From the NCBI RefSeq assembly GCF_001623075.1, contig NZ_LMCF01000047.1, positions 1-64,000 of the forward strand: DNA of 64,000 nucleotides, in the 5' to 3' direction. The position numbers and the translations under genes are program-made. The notes beneath the pieces are model-generated. The model saw only the letters and a program-made list of their open reading frames with translations. It did not search any database and was not told the origin of the DNA. Position 1 is the stretch's first letter; each line of letters begins with the position of its first letter. Positions 45,489 to 54,084 of this stretch are shown here, in pieces. This stretch comes from Pseudovibrio sp. Ad37 (lineage in GTDB: Bacteria > Pseudomonadota > Alphaproteobacteria > Rhizobiales > Stappiaceae).

Positions 45489-46085
45489 ATGAAATTGAGA
45501 GAGACTGCCGGTTTAACGGGTCTTCTGGCAGTATTGATGTTGATTGCTCTGCCTGCACACGCCGCTGCCTTTTCAACTGCGCAAGCCAAAGCGGATTTTC
45601 TCCACGGTCTGTGGCATCCCCTTGGTGGGCTGGATCATATCCTCACCATGGTTGGTGTAGGTGTCTGGGCTGCGCTGGTGCTTCTTAAAAAGCGTCTGGT
45701 CTGGCCGCTAGTGTTCACGCTGGTCATGTTCATGGCGTTCTGGGCACGCTACATGGGCGTTGTCGTGCCGTATGTTGAGACAGGCATCCTCGCCTCTGTC
45801 ATCCTGATTGGCTTGCTGGTCGCGTTTGCGCTCAAAGTTCCGGTTGTCGTGGGTGCGCTGGTAGTTGGCGTGTTTGCCGTCTTCCACGGCGCTGCGCACG
45901 CAAATGAGGCGAGTGCAAGCAGCCTGCTGATTTATGCGCTTGGCTTCTCTGTTTCCACGTTTGCGCTGGGTCTTGCTGGGCTCGGCCTTGGCTCCCTGAC
46001 AGAATGGAACAGCGGACGCATGTTCCTGCGAGCCCTCGGCGCTATCACCGCGTTGTTCGGTCTCTACCTGATGTTTGTTGCCTAG
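45489..46085 (+). CDS. hupE: HupE/UreJ family membrane protein
   Basis: 198 residues from the ATG at 45489. Signal-like first helix ending AHAAAF, then FLHGLWHPLGGLDHILTMVGVGVWA, the HupE/UreJ signature with metal-site His and Asp, and a second His motif VFHGAAHANE. HupE in Rhizobium is a nickel carrier for hydrogenase. No hydrogenase or urease gene is near, so Ni or Co supply to an enzyme encoded elsewhere is likely. The symbol rests on family, not on experimental identity. Confidence 0.85.
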   Translation: MKLRETAGLTGLLAVLMLIALPAHAAAFSTAQAKADFLHGLWHPLGGLDHILTMVGVGVWAALVLLKKRLVWPLVFTLVMFMAFWARYMGVVVPYVETGILASVILIGLLVAFALKVPVVVGALVVGVFAVFHGAAHANEASASSLLIYALGFSVSTFALGLAGLGLGSLTEWNSGRMFLRALGAITALFGLYLMFVA

Positions 46086-46109
46086 TGTCGCTTTAAGGCG
46101 ACAGTTTTT
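46086..46109 (+). terminator. Rho-independent terminator
   Basis: TGTCGC-TTTAAG-GCGACA followed by GTTTTT, directly after the HupE gene. Confidence 0.75.
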
Positions 46110-46171
46110 GAGGGATTGCCTCAGTTTTGAGGCTTCCCCTTCGCAAGCTCACTCAGTTCTGCTTAGGTTAA

Positions 46172-46197
46172 GGTGCGGTCCCGACCGCGCCTTTTTT
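46172..46197 (+). terminator. Second strong terminator hairpin before the APH gene
   Basis: GGTGCGGTC-CC-GACCGCGCC (one G-T pair) followed by TTTTTT. Together with the hairpin at 46086 it gives a tandem terminator that separates hupE from the APH gene, so the latter has its own promoter or low read-through. Confidence 0.75.
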
Positions 46198-46230
46198 ATT
46201 GCTGATTTTGATAAGTGATTGCGAGTTTCA

Positions 46231-47139
46231 ATGAGTGATGGCCGTCTGATGATAGCGCCCGAAGTGGTGCGTAAGATGCTTGATGAGCAGTTCCCCGAGT
46301 GGAGGGACCTGTCTGTCAGACGTGTTGAGCAGGACGGCTGGGACAACAACACCTTCCGCCTTGGCAACGAGCTGAAGGCGCGCTTGCCGTCTGCAGCGGG
46401 TTATGTTCCGCAGGTCGAAAAGGAGTTTAACTGGCTGCCGAAACTGGCAAAACATCTGCCTGTCACGGTTCCTGAGCCTGTTGCTCTTGGCAAACCGACT
46501 GCAGATTACCCATATCCGTGGTCGGTCTATCGCTGGATCGAGGGAGAGACAGCCTCTGCAGAATCTATCCGTGATATGAACGAGTTTGCGAGAGATCTCG
46601 CAGCCTTCCTGCATGCGCTCTGGGCTGCTGATACCACAGGCGCACCAGAAGCCGGAGATCACAACTGCTACCGTGGCGGTGATCTCAGTGTCTATGATGA
46701 GGAGACCCGTTTTTGCCTCTCTGGTGTGACTGACTTGATTGATGCCGACGCAGCGCTGATGATCTGGGAGCAAGCGCTTCGGTCTAAATGGGAGAAGCCT
46801 GCAGTTTGGGTGCAGGGAGACCTCTCAAACGGGAATATCCTCACACGGGATGGCCGCCTCAGTGCCGTTATTGATTTCGGCCTATGCACGGTTGGCGATC
46901 CCGCCTGCGACTTAGTTATAACCTGGAAGTTCTTTTCCGGCGTCAATCGCGAGATTTTCAAAACCGCGGTCAATATCGACCAAAATACCTGGGATCGCGC
47001 CATAGGCTGGGCTCTCTGGAAGGCAGTTCGCACGCTCTACTACGCCAGAAAAGACAATATCGCTGAGGAACAAAGAGAAGCAAAAGCAGTAATTGAAGTC
47101 ATCCTCTCAGATGCAAAACTTGTTACCACGAAGACTTAA
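46231..47139 (+). CDS. APH-fold phosphotransferase
   Basis: 302 residues. Aminoglycoside-phosphotransferase fold: N-lobe with LPSAAGYVPQVEKEFNWLPK (Lys/Glu pair), catalytic VQGDLSNGNIL (H replaced by Q in the Brenner motif: usual HGD is QGD here) and IDFGLCTVGDPACDL (DFG-equivalent Mg site). It should move phosphate from ATP to an OH or amine; a drug-resistance role is not implied. The next gene starts 54 bases on with no terminator between, so it is likely cotranscribed with the two NHLP-like small proteins. Confidence 0.85.
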   Translation: MSDGRLMIAPEVVRKMLDEQFPEWRDLSVRRVEQDGWDNNTFRLGNELKARLPSAAGYVPQVEKEFNWLPKLAKHLPVTVPEPVALGKPTADYPYPWSVYRWIEGETASAESIRDMNEFARDLAAFLHALWAADTTGAPEAGDHNCYRGGDLSVYDEETRFCLSGVTDLIDADAALMIWEQALRSKWEKPAVWVQGDLSNGNILTRDGRLSAVIDFGLCTVGDPACDLVITWKFFSGVNREIFKTAVNIDQNTWDRAIGWALWKAVRTLYYARKDNIAEEQREAKAVIEVILSDAKLVTTKT

Positions 47140-47193
47140 GGTCCTGCCTTTAGGCTCTTTCTGATCTTATGCAGTCAAACAGGAAGAGCAGCA

Positions 47194-47529
47194 ATGGAAA
47201 GAGACTTTGAGTTGTTGTTGACCCAGCGCATGTGGGAGGATCCGGCATTCGCGAAACTGGCACAGCGCGATGCAGCTGCTGCGCTTAAAGAGCTGGGAGT
47301 GAAGGTTGATCCCAGCGTTAAAGTCCGGATCATCCAGCAGAGCAAAGACACGCTTTATCTGACTATTCCACCTGCCAAACAAGAGGGTGCACTTGATACA
47401 ACATTGGATCTCAACCAGATGGATTTGTGGTCCAGCGGGGAGATGTTTGTCTGGGTTGCCTCGGTTTATAACAAGGTCAAGCTGCTCGGCATCCGCTCTT
47501 CCATCGCGAAAGGGAAGAGGGAAGCATGA
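47194..47529 (+). CDS. NHLP-like small protein 1 (nitrile-hydratase-leader type)
   Basis: 111 residues. Residues 14-60 match the nitrile hydratase alpha-subunit leader fold: WEDPAFAKLAQRDAAAALKE, then LGVKVDPSVKVRIIQQSKDT and LYLTIPP. This domain serves as the leader of NHLP-type (proteusin-like) peptide precursors. The segment after it (about 61-111) has Ser, Trp and Lys but no Cys. No Gly-Gly cleavage site is evident at the leader end. AGGAAGAG precedes the ATG. Translation is coupled to the next gene by ATGA. An alternative is a stand-alone NHLP-fold protein with no peptide product. Confidence 0.75.
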   Translation: MERDFELLLTQRMWEDPAFAKLAQRDAAAALKELGVKVDPSVKVRIIQQSKDTLYLTIPPAKQEGALDTTLDLNQMDLWSSGEMFVWVASVYNKVKLLGIRSSIAKGKREA

Positions 47530-47897
47530 CAGACCGCGATAACAGCGACTTTGCGGAGCAAGACTACCGACGGATGATCAACGATCCTGCGTATCGCCAG
47601 CGCTTGATTGCAGATCCGAAAGGAACAATTGGCGAAACAATGGGTTATGAGTTTGACGCAGGTGTACGCGTTGAGGTGATTGAGCAGGAGCCCGAAACCA
47701 TCTGTATGATGATCCCCATCAAGCCGGAGGGCTCTGCTGAAGAGGTTGAGCAGGCGCTGCACAAATCAACCGAGCGCGCGTATGACCTGCTGTTTTCCTC
47801 TGGCATCGGCGGGTATTTCATCCCGAGTGATGAGCTGAAATGGACTCTTCGAGATATGCGCCACAGTTGGATCAGCAAACTGGGGCTCAAGTTATGA
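47526..47897 (+). CDS. NHLP-like small protein 2
   Basis: 123 residues, overlapping protein 1 by ATGA. The leader-like part is MINDPAYRQRLIADPKGTIG, then FDAGVRVEVIEQEPETICMM, the same pattern as protein 1 but more divergent. The C-terminal part (about 90-123) begins SSGIGG, a possible double-glycine-type site, and continues with Trp, Ser and Arg residues to KLGLKL. The only Cys (C60) is in the leader-like half. Nothing like a cyclase, radical SAM enzyme or peptidase/ABC exporter gene is next to the pair. Confidence 0.7.
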   Translation: MTDRDNSDFAEQDYRRMINDPAYRQRLIADPKGTIGETMGYEFDAGVRVEVIEQEPETICMMIPIKPEGSAEEVEQALHKSTERAYDLLFSSGIGGYFIPSDELKWTLRDMRHSWISKLGLKL

Positions 47898-47916
47898 CCC
47901 CCAGTACACAAGCACA

Positions 47917-48660
47917 TCAGTTCTGCAGATTGGACTGATAGAGGGATCTCAGGTGCGGGATGAACTCGGTGCAGAAGGAGATGGAGACCTCCTCAGGATC
48001 GTAAAACGCATTCGGCTCGCCACAGCTTTCCACCTTTACGATGACCTCGTTGGGCAGAGACATGTCGTCTTTCAGGCTTTTGATTTCCTCAGAAAGCACG
48101 TGATTGATGACCTTGGCGTCCGCACCAGTCCCCGCTTGAAAAGTCATCGCAACGCCGGAGCCAGGCTTCATTTCATCAAACACAGCGCCCCAACTGCTGG
48201 CAGCTTGCTCGTACTCAAACGGGCACATTTCTGCCCGGTCTTCCGGCAGGTCCAGGTCTGAAGCCAACTCAGCGCGTTTATCCGGATCTGCCCCATAAAA
48301 CAGGCAGATATGGTTGTAGTAGCGCTGCTGATCAGGTCCATGCAGATCCCACCACGCCACCTCATCTTCCCCTTCGGGATCGTTGATGTAGCCAAACGCG
48401 CTGTCAAAGGCGAGCTCCTGCGCGGCCTCTTCCTCATAAAGCCAGTCAATCATCAGTACGGAGAGCACATCTGCGGCGTCTTCCTCCTGCCCGAAGATCG
48501 GCACCTGCATTTGGTCAATCACCGCATGGCCAACCTCGTGGTAAAAGATCGACAGGATATTGGCTTCCACAAAGGCGTTCTCTGCTTCATCAGCCTGTGC
48601 TCCAAGAGGAGACAGCAGCGAAACTGCGCAAGTCGCGGTGAGAAGAAGAGAACGTAGCAT
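47917..48660 (-). CDS. DUF4344 exported metallopeptidase
   Basis: 247 residues. Signal peptide about 1-23 (hydrophobic stretch ending GAQA). The zinc motif HEVGH is followed by EEDAAD as the likely third ligand region, and the whole pattern (FYHEVGHAVIDQM, DWLYEEEAAQ, CPFEYEQAASSW) fits DUF4344. Acts in the periplasm or outside. It converges on the NHLP-like pair, with stops 20 bases apart. Substrate unknown. Confidence 0.85.
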   Translation of the reverse strand: MLRSLLLTATCAVSLLSPLGAQADEAENAFVEANILSIFYHEVGHAVIDQMQVPIFGQEEDAADVLSVLMIDWLYEEEAAQELAFDSAFGYINDPEGEDEVAWWDLHGPDQQRYYNHICLFYGADPDKRAELASDLDLPEDRAEMCPFEYEQAASSWGAVFDEMKPGSGVAMTFQAGTGADAKVINHVLSEEIKSLKDDMSLPNEVIVKVESCGEPNAFYDPEEVSISFCTEFIPHLRSLYQSNLQN

Positions 48661-48766
48661 TGGCGGCCTTCCGTATGAGCACTTGAAATCTCTGAATAAT
48701 CATTCCAATGCCATGTTTACGCAGGTTCGCCAAATCCTTTGTGCTTTGTGATACATCTGAAGGCCG

Positions 48767-49129
48767 TTAGCAGTGGAAGTTGAGCTTGTTGCCATCCAGA
48801 TCGCGGCAGTAAGCCCCATAAAATGCCTCACCGCGCGGGCCGGGAGGGCCTTCATCTTTGCCACCCAGTTGCAGGGCGAGTGTATGCAGGGTCTCGACGG
48901 TTTCGCGGTCTTCCACCCGCAAAGCCACCATGGTGCCGTTGCCGATGGACGCGTCCTGACCGTCATACGGGGTGTTGAGGACGATGAGCGGTTTACCCTC
49001 GCCAAAGCTCCAGGCATAAAGCCGGTTGTTTTCAAAGACCCGTGTTGCTCCCATCTTCCCAAAAATGGCGTCGTAAAATGCACAGGCACGGTCTAAGTCG
49101 TTGGTACCTAAAGTGATATAGCCGATCAT
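48767..49129 (-). CDS. VOC-family (glyoxalase-fold) protein
   Basis: 120 residues, two beta-alpha-beta-beta-beta modules of the vicinal oxygen chelate fold: MIGYITLGTNDLDRACAFYD and the C-terminal AYCRDLDGNKLNFHC. Metal ligands are only partly conserved (the first His is Thr/Tyr-like), so lyase or resistance activity is uncertain. Stand-alone gene. Confidence 0.85.
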   Translation of the reverse strand: MIGYITLGTNDLDRACAFYDAIFGKMGATRVFENNRLYAWSFGEGKPLIVLNTPYDGQDASIGNGTMVALRVEDRETVETLHTLALQLGGKDEGPPGPRGEAFYGAYCRDLDGNKLNFHC

Positions 49130-49354
49130 ATGGTGTTCTGGTCCTAATAGATTGTAGTAAATGGCAGAGTGTTCAAAATCAGCAGAGGTGAAAGTTTCAT
49201 TCCCCAGAGTAAACTACAGGGCAGGCCCCAAGTAAATGCAGAAGCGGTACAACCTGCCGCGCTTCGTCGCCCCAGGTGAAGTACCTATTGCAATTCGGCA
49301 GGATCGCTGTTTGTTTCGGATTATCTAATATACGTTGAGCCTGGGAACTGCTGC

Positions 49355-51184
49355 ATGCGAGGCTTTCTTCAGCGCATTGTTTGTGTTGTATTTTTTCTTG
49401 CCGTGCTGGTTGTACTCCAACTGATGGCCAGTCCAGTGTTTGCGCGCTCTGACATGGTGCGTGTTGGCATCCTGTCCTATCGCGGCAGTTTGGAAACCCA
49501 GCGCACATGGGCACCGACCATTGAGCATTTACAACGTGAACTGCCGGATGTGGAGTTCTCCTATCTACCTCTGACCCTTCAACAAATCGCTGAGCAAGCT
49601 GACCAGCTGGACTTCATCATCACCAATCCCGGCCACTCGTTTCAATTGGAACGGATTGCGGGCGTCAGCCGCATCGCCAGCGCACGCTCTCACGTCAATA
49701 AAAATGAAATGTACGACCTCGGGTCGGTGATTTTCACGCGAACGGACAGTGGCATCATTGGGCTGACAGAGCTGAAAGGCGCAAGCGCGGGCGTTGTCTC
49801 GACAGAAGCTTTTGGCGGATATCTTGCTGCCAAACACAGTCTGCAGCAAAGTCTTGGCGATGAGCCTGACCTGCGCGTTAAACCACTGGGCTTTCCGCAG
49901 CAAACGGTGGTGGAAGCGGTGGTCAAGGGAGACGTGCAGATCGGCATTGTACGCGCCTGTCTGTTGGAGAGCATGAGTGCCGCTGGCAAGCTGGACAAAA
50001 CGCAAATCCGCGTGTTGGGTCAGCAGTATGATCCGGAGTTCGCCTGTGCCAGAACCACGGAACTTTATCCGGGTTGGGCGTTTTTGAAGGTGCCCGGCGT
50101 TTCGCCTCAGCTGGCAACACGCATCACGCAGGCTCTGCTTTCCATGCCGGATGGCGCCTGCACGGATGAATGGCTCGGCCACGCCAACTGGATTGCACCG
50201 GTTTCCTATGCTGCGGTTGAGCGCGTTTACCGCGATCTGGCGCTCTATCCCTACAACAAGGACTTGCGGCAGATCCTGAAGGACTGGGTGGAGCGGAACT
50301 ACTTTCTGCTTGCTGTGATTATCCTGCTCAGCGGAGCTTTTCTGCTGCATGTAGGGCACGTGGAATTTCTGGTCCGCCGCCGCTCGCGCCAGCTGGAAAC
50401 GGCCAGTGACAAGCTGGCGAACGCACTGCAACGCAACCTGATACTAGAAAGCGAGCTGGCCCATGCCGGGCGTGTCTCTTCCATGAACATCCTCGCCAGC
50501 AGTCTGGCGCATGATCTAAAGCAACCGCTTGGGGCCATCTCCACCTTCGCCCACAGTCTGCGGCAGCGGTTGGACCGTGGTACGGCGGATGAAGAAACGC
50601 TGCAAAAACAGCTGACCCGCATCTCCGAGCAAGCCAATCGGGCCTCCGACTTCATCAACTCCATGCGCAGCTTCCTCAACAAGCAGCCAGAGGCGCGGCG
50701 GCGTGTGGACCTGCGCGATTTGGTGGATGAAACGGTGATGCTGATGCGCACTTTCGCCGCCAAACATGCCTGTCAGCTGCAATGGAACCCACCCCATGAG
50801 CCTGTGTTCGTCTGCTGTGATGATGTGCAATTGCGGCAGGTCATGGTGGTTCTGCTGCAAAACGCGCTTGATGCTATGGTGGAAGCTGGCCTTGAGGATG
50901 GAGTGATCTCCATTCAGCTGGAACAGACTGCAGAAGCCTGTGAGCTTATGGTGTGCGACCAAGGGGCTGGCATTCCAAAAAAGCTGGAGGATAAGGTGTT
51001 TGAGCCGTTTTATTCCAGCAAGGGCAGTCTGGGTTTGGGGCTGGCCACCGCGCTTAGCATTGTAGACAGCCACGATGGGGAGTTGACCCTGAAACCGATG
51101 CTTGAGGCAGGTACATGCGCAACAGTGAGGCTACCACTAAGCTGCTCACAAACTGAGGGAAATCATGACACAACAACCAGTTAA
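49355..51184 (+). CDS. ttrS: Tetrathionate sensor histidine kinase TtrS
   Basis: 609 residues. Signal peptide (about 1-30, ending VFARS), then a PhnD-like periplasmic binding domain (VRVGILSYRG, TNPGHSFQLERI, about 30-300), one transmembrane helix (about 315-335, AVIILLSGAFLLHVGHVEFL) and a cytoplasmic kinase with the phospho-His motif LAHDLKQPLGAIS and an HATPase domain (DQGAGIPKK, SLGLGLATALSIV). The periplasmic fold and the neighbouring ttrR and ttrBCA genes identify it as the TtrS type, which senses tetrathionate. The next gene overlaps by 20 bases. Confidence 0.88.
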   Translation: MRGFLQRIVCVVFFLAVLVVLQLMASPVFARSDMVRVGILSYRGSLETQRTWAPTIEHLQRELPDVEFSYLPLTLQQIAEQADQLDFIITNPGHSFQLERIAGVSRIASARSHVNKNEMYDLGSVIFTRTDSGIIGLTELKGASAGVVSTEAFGGYLAAKHSLQQSLGDEPDLRVKPLGFPQQTVVEAVVKGDVQIGIVRACLLESMSAAGKLDKTQIRVLGQQYDPEFACARTTELYPGWAFLKVPGVSPQLATRITQALLSMPDGACTDEWLGHANWIAPVSYAAVERVYRDLALYPYNKDLRQILKDWVERNYFLLAVIILLSGAFLLHVGHVEFLVRRRSRQLETASDKLANALQRNLILESELAHAGRVSSMNILASSLAHDLKQPLGAISTFAHSLRQRLDRGTADEETLQKQLTRISEQANRASDFINSMRSFLNKQPEARRRVDLRDLVDETVMLMRTFAAKHACQLQWNPPHEPVFVCCDDVQLRQVMVVLLQNALDAMVEAGLEDGVISIQLEQTAEACELMVCDQGAGIPKKLEDKVFEPFYSSKGSLGLGLATALSIVDSHDGELTLKPMLEAGTCATVRLPLSCSQTEGNHDTTTS

Positions 51185-51845
51185 ACCGCTTTATGGACCA
51201 GAGGCTGAGCCTGTGATCATCATTATTGATGATGATGACGCCATGCGGGAAGCGCTGGTGTGTCTGGTGGAGTCTGTCGGGTTGAAGGCTGTTGATTTTG
51301 AGCGTGCTGATGATTTTCTGAGCTCTGATCTACGCCCTTGCGTTGGCGTCATCATCACCGACATGCGCATCCCGGGCACCAGTGGCCTCGGGCTTTTAGA
51401 GAAGCTGCGTACCTCAGGCCAGCACTTGCCGGTGATCGTCATCTCTGCCTTTGCGAACCTGCGTGATGGTGTGCGTGCCATGAGCCTTGGCGCCGTCGAT
51501 GTACTGGAAAAACCGTTTGATGAGCAAGGCCTGCTCGACAAACTGCAAGACCTGATCACAGAGACCCGAAACCGCGCCAGCCAATGCTGCCTGACAGCGC
51601 AGGCCAAAGTGAAGGTAGACCGCCTCACCAACCGCGAACGCGAGGTGATGGGTTATCTGGCACAAGGCCTGCAAAACAAAAGCATTGCCAATGCATTAGG
51701 CCTTAGCGTCAAAACCGTAGAAATCCACCGCCACAACGTCCTCGCCAAACTGGAAGTGCAAACCCTCGTCGACGTTTACCAGCTCACCCAAAGTGCCGAC
51801 CGCGCAACGGGGTCTGGCCGGTGTTGCGGCGTGGAAGAGGCTTAA
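51165..51845 (+). CDS. ttrR: Tetrathionate response regulator TtrR
   Basis: 226 residues. Receiver domain with acidic pocket IIIDDDDAMREA and phospho-Asp in VIITDMRIPGTSG, the Lys in VLEKPFDEQG, and a C-terminal LuxR/FixJ helix-turn-helix LTNREREVMGYLAQGLQNKSI and KTVEIHRHNVLAKLEV. The GAGGGA site lies four bases before the ATG. FixJ-type partner of TtrS; its target should be the ttrBCA promoter, 3.5 kb away. Confidence 0.9.
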   Translation: MTQQPVKPLYGPEAEPVIIIIDDDDAMREALVCLVESVGLKAVDFERADDFLSSDLRPCVGVIITDMRIPGTSGLGLLEKLRTSGQHLPVIVISAFANLRDGVRAMSLGAVDVLEKPFDEQGLLDKLQDLITETRNRASQCCLTAQAKVKVDRLTNREREVMGYLAQGLQNKSIANALGLSVKTVEIHRHNVLAKLEVQTLVDVYQLTQSADRATGSGRCCGVEEA

Positions 51846-51989
51846 ACGCGGATTTCGGAGGCGTTGAAGCTGGACTCACTGGAAGATACACCGCTGGAAG
51901 AAAACCTGTTTGGCCTCCACATTTCTATGGGCGTGACCCTGTTTATCAAAAAATAGTAGCGCCGGGGGGGAGCTGATCTCAACCCTAAC

Positions 51990-52020
51990 GCCGAGGGTGT
52001 ATTGGGGGCAGTCCCTCGGC
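51990..52020 (+). terminator. Hairpin after ttrR
   Basis: Perfect 8-bp arms GCCGAGGG and CCCTCGGC with a 15-base loop. No T-tract follows, so it is a weak terminator or a dyad before the next gene. Confidence 0.5.
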
Positions 52021-52077
52021 ATCCGCTGTCTCTCCGTGCAAATCTGTTATGCTGATGGCAACGGGGAGGACTGGTGA

Positions 52078-52698
52078 ATGGAAACAGGGCGGATTGTGTT
52101 GCTCAATGGAACACCGTGGTCTGGCAAGAGTTCCATTGTATCAGCACTGCAAAAGCAGGCAGATGAGCCCTGGATAAATCTCGGTGTGGACGTCGTCGTT
52201 AAGCACATGACCCCGGAACACATGAAACCGGGGATAGGTCTGCGTCCGGGAGGGGAAAGGACTGATCTGGAAGACTTTATCTCCCGCTCCTATCACGCGC
52301 TTTACAAAAGCATCGCGGCTCATGCCGAACTGGGCTTTGATGTTATCGCTGATCTGGGCCACCACAACAGCTATGCGACGCTGGACGGCAACTGGGGGCA
52401 TTATCTGAAGGAGCTGGAAGGGCTGGATGTGATGATCGTCGGCGTCTTTTGCCCACTGGCAGAGATCATGCAGCGCCGAGCTGGCAGTGATGGGACTTAT
52501 CTCACGGCCAATGAGGAAGGCGAAATCCCGTTACCCGTCCTTCGTTGGCAGGAAGAGGTTCATAAGCCGGGGATTTATGATCTGGAGCTGGACACTTCGA
52601 TGTTGAGTGCGGAAGAGTGTGCGGAAAGAATTCTGAATGTGATTGCGTCAGGCGCAAAGTTTAATGCCAGAGACAAGCTTATAGCATCGCAGGTATGA
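52078..52698 (+). CDS. Chloramphenicol-phosphotransferase-like P-loop kinase
   Basis: 206 residues. Walker A LLNGTPWSGKSS near the N-terminus, then VDVVVKHMTPEHMKPG and FDVIADLGHHNSY in the pattern of the CPT family (small ATP-dependent O-phosphotransferases). Whether it acts on an antibiotic or an endogenous alcohol is unknown. No antibiotic genes are near it. It lies between ttrR and the hexapeptide gene, which ends 20 bases inside its 3' end (convergent). Confidence 0.82.
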   Translation: METGRIVLLNGTPWSGKSSIVSALQKQADEPWINLGVDVVVKHMTPEHMKPGIGLRPGGERTDLEDFISRSYHALYKSIAAHAELGFDVIADLGHHNSYATLDGNWGHYLKELEGLDVMIVGVFCPLAEIMQRRAGSDGTYLTANEEGEIPLPVLRWQEEVHKPGIYDLELDTSMLSAEECAERILNVIASGAKFNARDKLIASQV

Positions 52699-53308
52699 GC
52701 TGCTTCGCCTGCTGATCGACCGAGGTCAAGCGGGGGATGACACTGTCGGGTTTGAGCAAGGTGCCAGGAGCGAGAACTGAGTTTGCACCGACTTTGCTGT
52801 TGTCACCGATCAGGGAGCCGAATTTTGTCACACCTGTCGGTATCTCGTTGCCATCCTGAAGGAGCGTAATCTCTTTCCCAGCCCATTCATTGCGGTGATT
52901 GGCGACAACAACGCCAGCTTCCAGATTGACGTTTTCGCCTAAAATGGAATCTCCCAGAAACCCGAGATGGGCGAGTTTGGAGCCTTTGAGCAGATAGCTG
53001 GACTTTACCTCACAAAACGGGCCAACCGCGCAGCCTTCATCCAGAAACACGCCTCCGCGCAAATAGCTGCGGGAGGACACAAAGGCGTTTGGTCCGATGA
53101 TCACTGCGTCTTTCAGCGTCGCCCCATCTTCCACCACGGCGCTTTCGTGAATAGCGATGGTGTTGGTGACGCGGTACGAGCTATCAAGGCGAGAGATCAT
53201 GCCCTGAATGATGCTTGCAGCGTTCGTCGTCATTGCCCACGGTGTGTGTTCAAGTCCTGCGAGTGGTGAGCTCTCCCAGTTCGCAATGTAATTACGCAAC
53301 CGGATCAT
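52679..53308 (-). CDS. Hexapeptide-repeat (left-handed beta-helix) protein, LpxA/GlmU-like
   Basis: 209 residues from the ATG at 53308. Imperfect hexapeptide repeats (AVVEDGATLKDAVIIGPNAF, then VGPFCEVKSSYLLKGSKLAH and LGDSILGENVNLEAGVVVAN) form about five or six turns of a left-handed beta-helix, without a nucleotidyltransferase domain. Likely an acyl- or acetyltransferase-like or sugar-nucleotide-binding protein; no specific substrate. Start overlaps the ceramidase stop by ATGA, so translation is coupled. An outer frame to 53389 overlaps the ceramidase gene and is not used. Confidence 0.8.
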   Translation of the reverse strand: MIRLRNYIANWESSPLAGLEHTPWAMTTNAASIIQGMISRLDSSYRVTNTIAIHESAVVEDGATLKDAVIIGPNAFVSSRSYLRGGVFLDEGCAVGPFCEVKSSYLLKGSKLAHLGFLGDSILGENVNLEAGVVVANHRNEWAGKEITLLQDGNEIPTGVTKFGSLIGDNSKVGANSVLAPGTLLKPDSVIPRLTSVDQQAKQLIPAML

Positions 53309-53997
53309 TGAGCCTTTCCTTGTGGCGGCATCTTGAGAACCAGCGCTGCGAGGAGGAAGCCGATCATCAGGCCGTTGAGCAGGTGCCACATGAAGTGAGT
53401 GCCGAAAGCGACGGAGAAGCAGAGGGCCATGTCCACGGTTCGGAACATCAAAGAGACCGCAAAGGTTGCCGTGGCGAGCGTGATATAGGCGCGGGCCGGG
53501 TGCTTGCGCAGGTGCATCAGCAGGGTTGCGATGAGCAGAGCGACCATAGCTGGCAGGTATTGCAGAGAGCCGTTGAACGGGTCAGGTCCAGCATCGATAT
53601 CCGTCAGTACAGCATCCGAACTGAACCAGAAAATAGCGGCGGTGATGCCCACCGCTATGGTACTGGCACGCAAGGTGCGGAACAGGTTTTTACCGGTCGC
53701 ACGATAGATCACCGTGATGATGTAGAAGGCCACAAAGCTCCAGATCGGGACAACGTCCGCCAGCTCTGACCATGTGTTCGCAAATGTATGAAACAGGAAT
53801 GAGCCAACCCCAATAGCCGCTGCAAGCGCGATCAGCACCAGCTCTGCGATGCTCGGGTTGCCCCGTTTACGCACCAGATAAAGCGCGATAAGAGCAGCCA
53901 CAATAAAACTGAGATTGCTGAGCGCATTCAGCGGTTCATTCCAGAACCCCGGCGCGGTTCGCTCGCAGTAAAGGTCAATATAGTCAGCAGGAAGCAT
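53305..53997 (-). CDS. Ceramidase-family integral membrane protein
   Basis: 230 residues, seven helices. Metal-site pattern of the alkaline ceramidase/CREST superfamily: YCERTAPGFWNEPLNALSNL, SFLFHTFAN, and FGTHFMWHLLNG with paired His. Such bacterial proteins cleave an amide or lipid bond in the membrane; sphingolipids are not known for this group, so the substrate could be another lipid. The pair with the hexapeptide protein may modify a lipid or sugar (inference). Confidence 0.82.
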   Translation of the reverse strand: MLPADYIDLYCERTAPGFWNEPLNALSNLSFIVAALIALYLVRKRGNPSIAELVLIALAAAIGVGSFLFHTFANTWSELADVVPIWSFVAFYIITVIYRATGKNLFRTLRASTIAVGITAAIFWFSSDAVLTDIDAGPDPFNGSLQYLPAMVALLIATLLMHLRKHPARAYITLATATFAVSLMFRTVDMALCFSVAFGTHFMWHLLNGLMIGFLLAALVLKMPPQGKAQ

Positions 53998-54084
53998 CGC
54001 AATGTCTCAATGAAAGTCAGAGGCTGAAAGAGCAGGGATAGTAAACCTGTAATTGTGCTGATTGTAGGGTGCGACCTGCAATAT

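Noticed and set aside
49565-50431. 288-codon open frame on the minus strand
   Set aside because: Antisense to ttrS, whose PhnD-like and kinase motifs are unambiguous.
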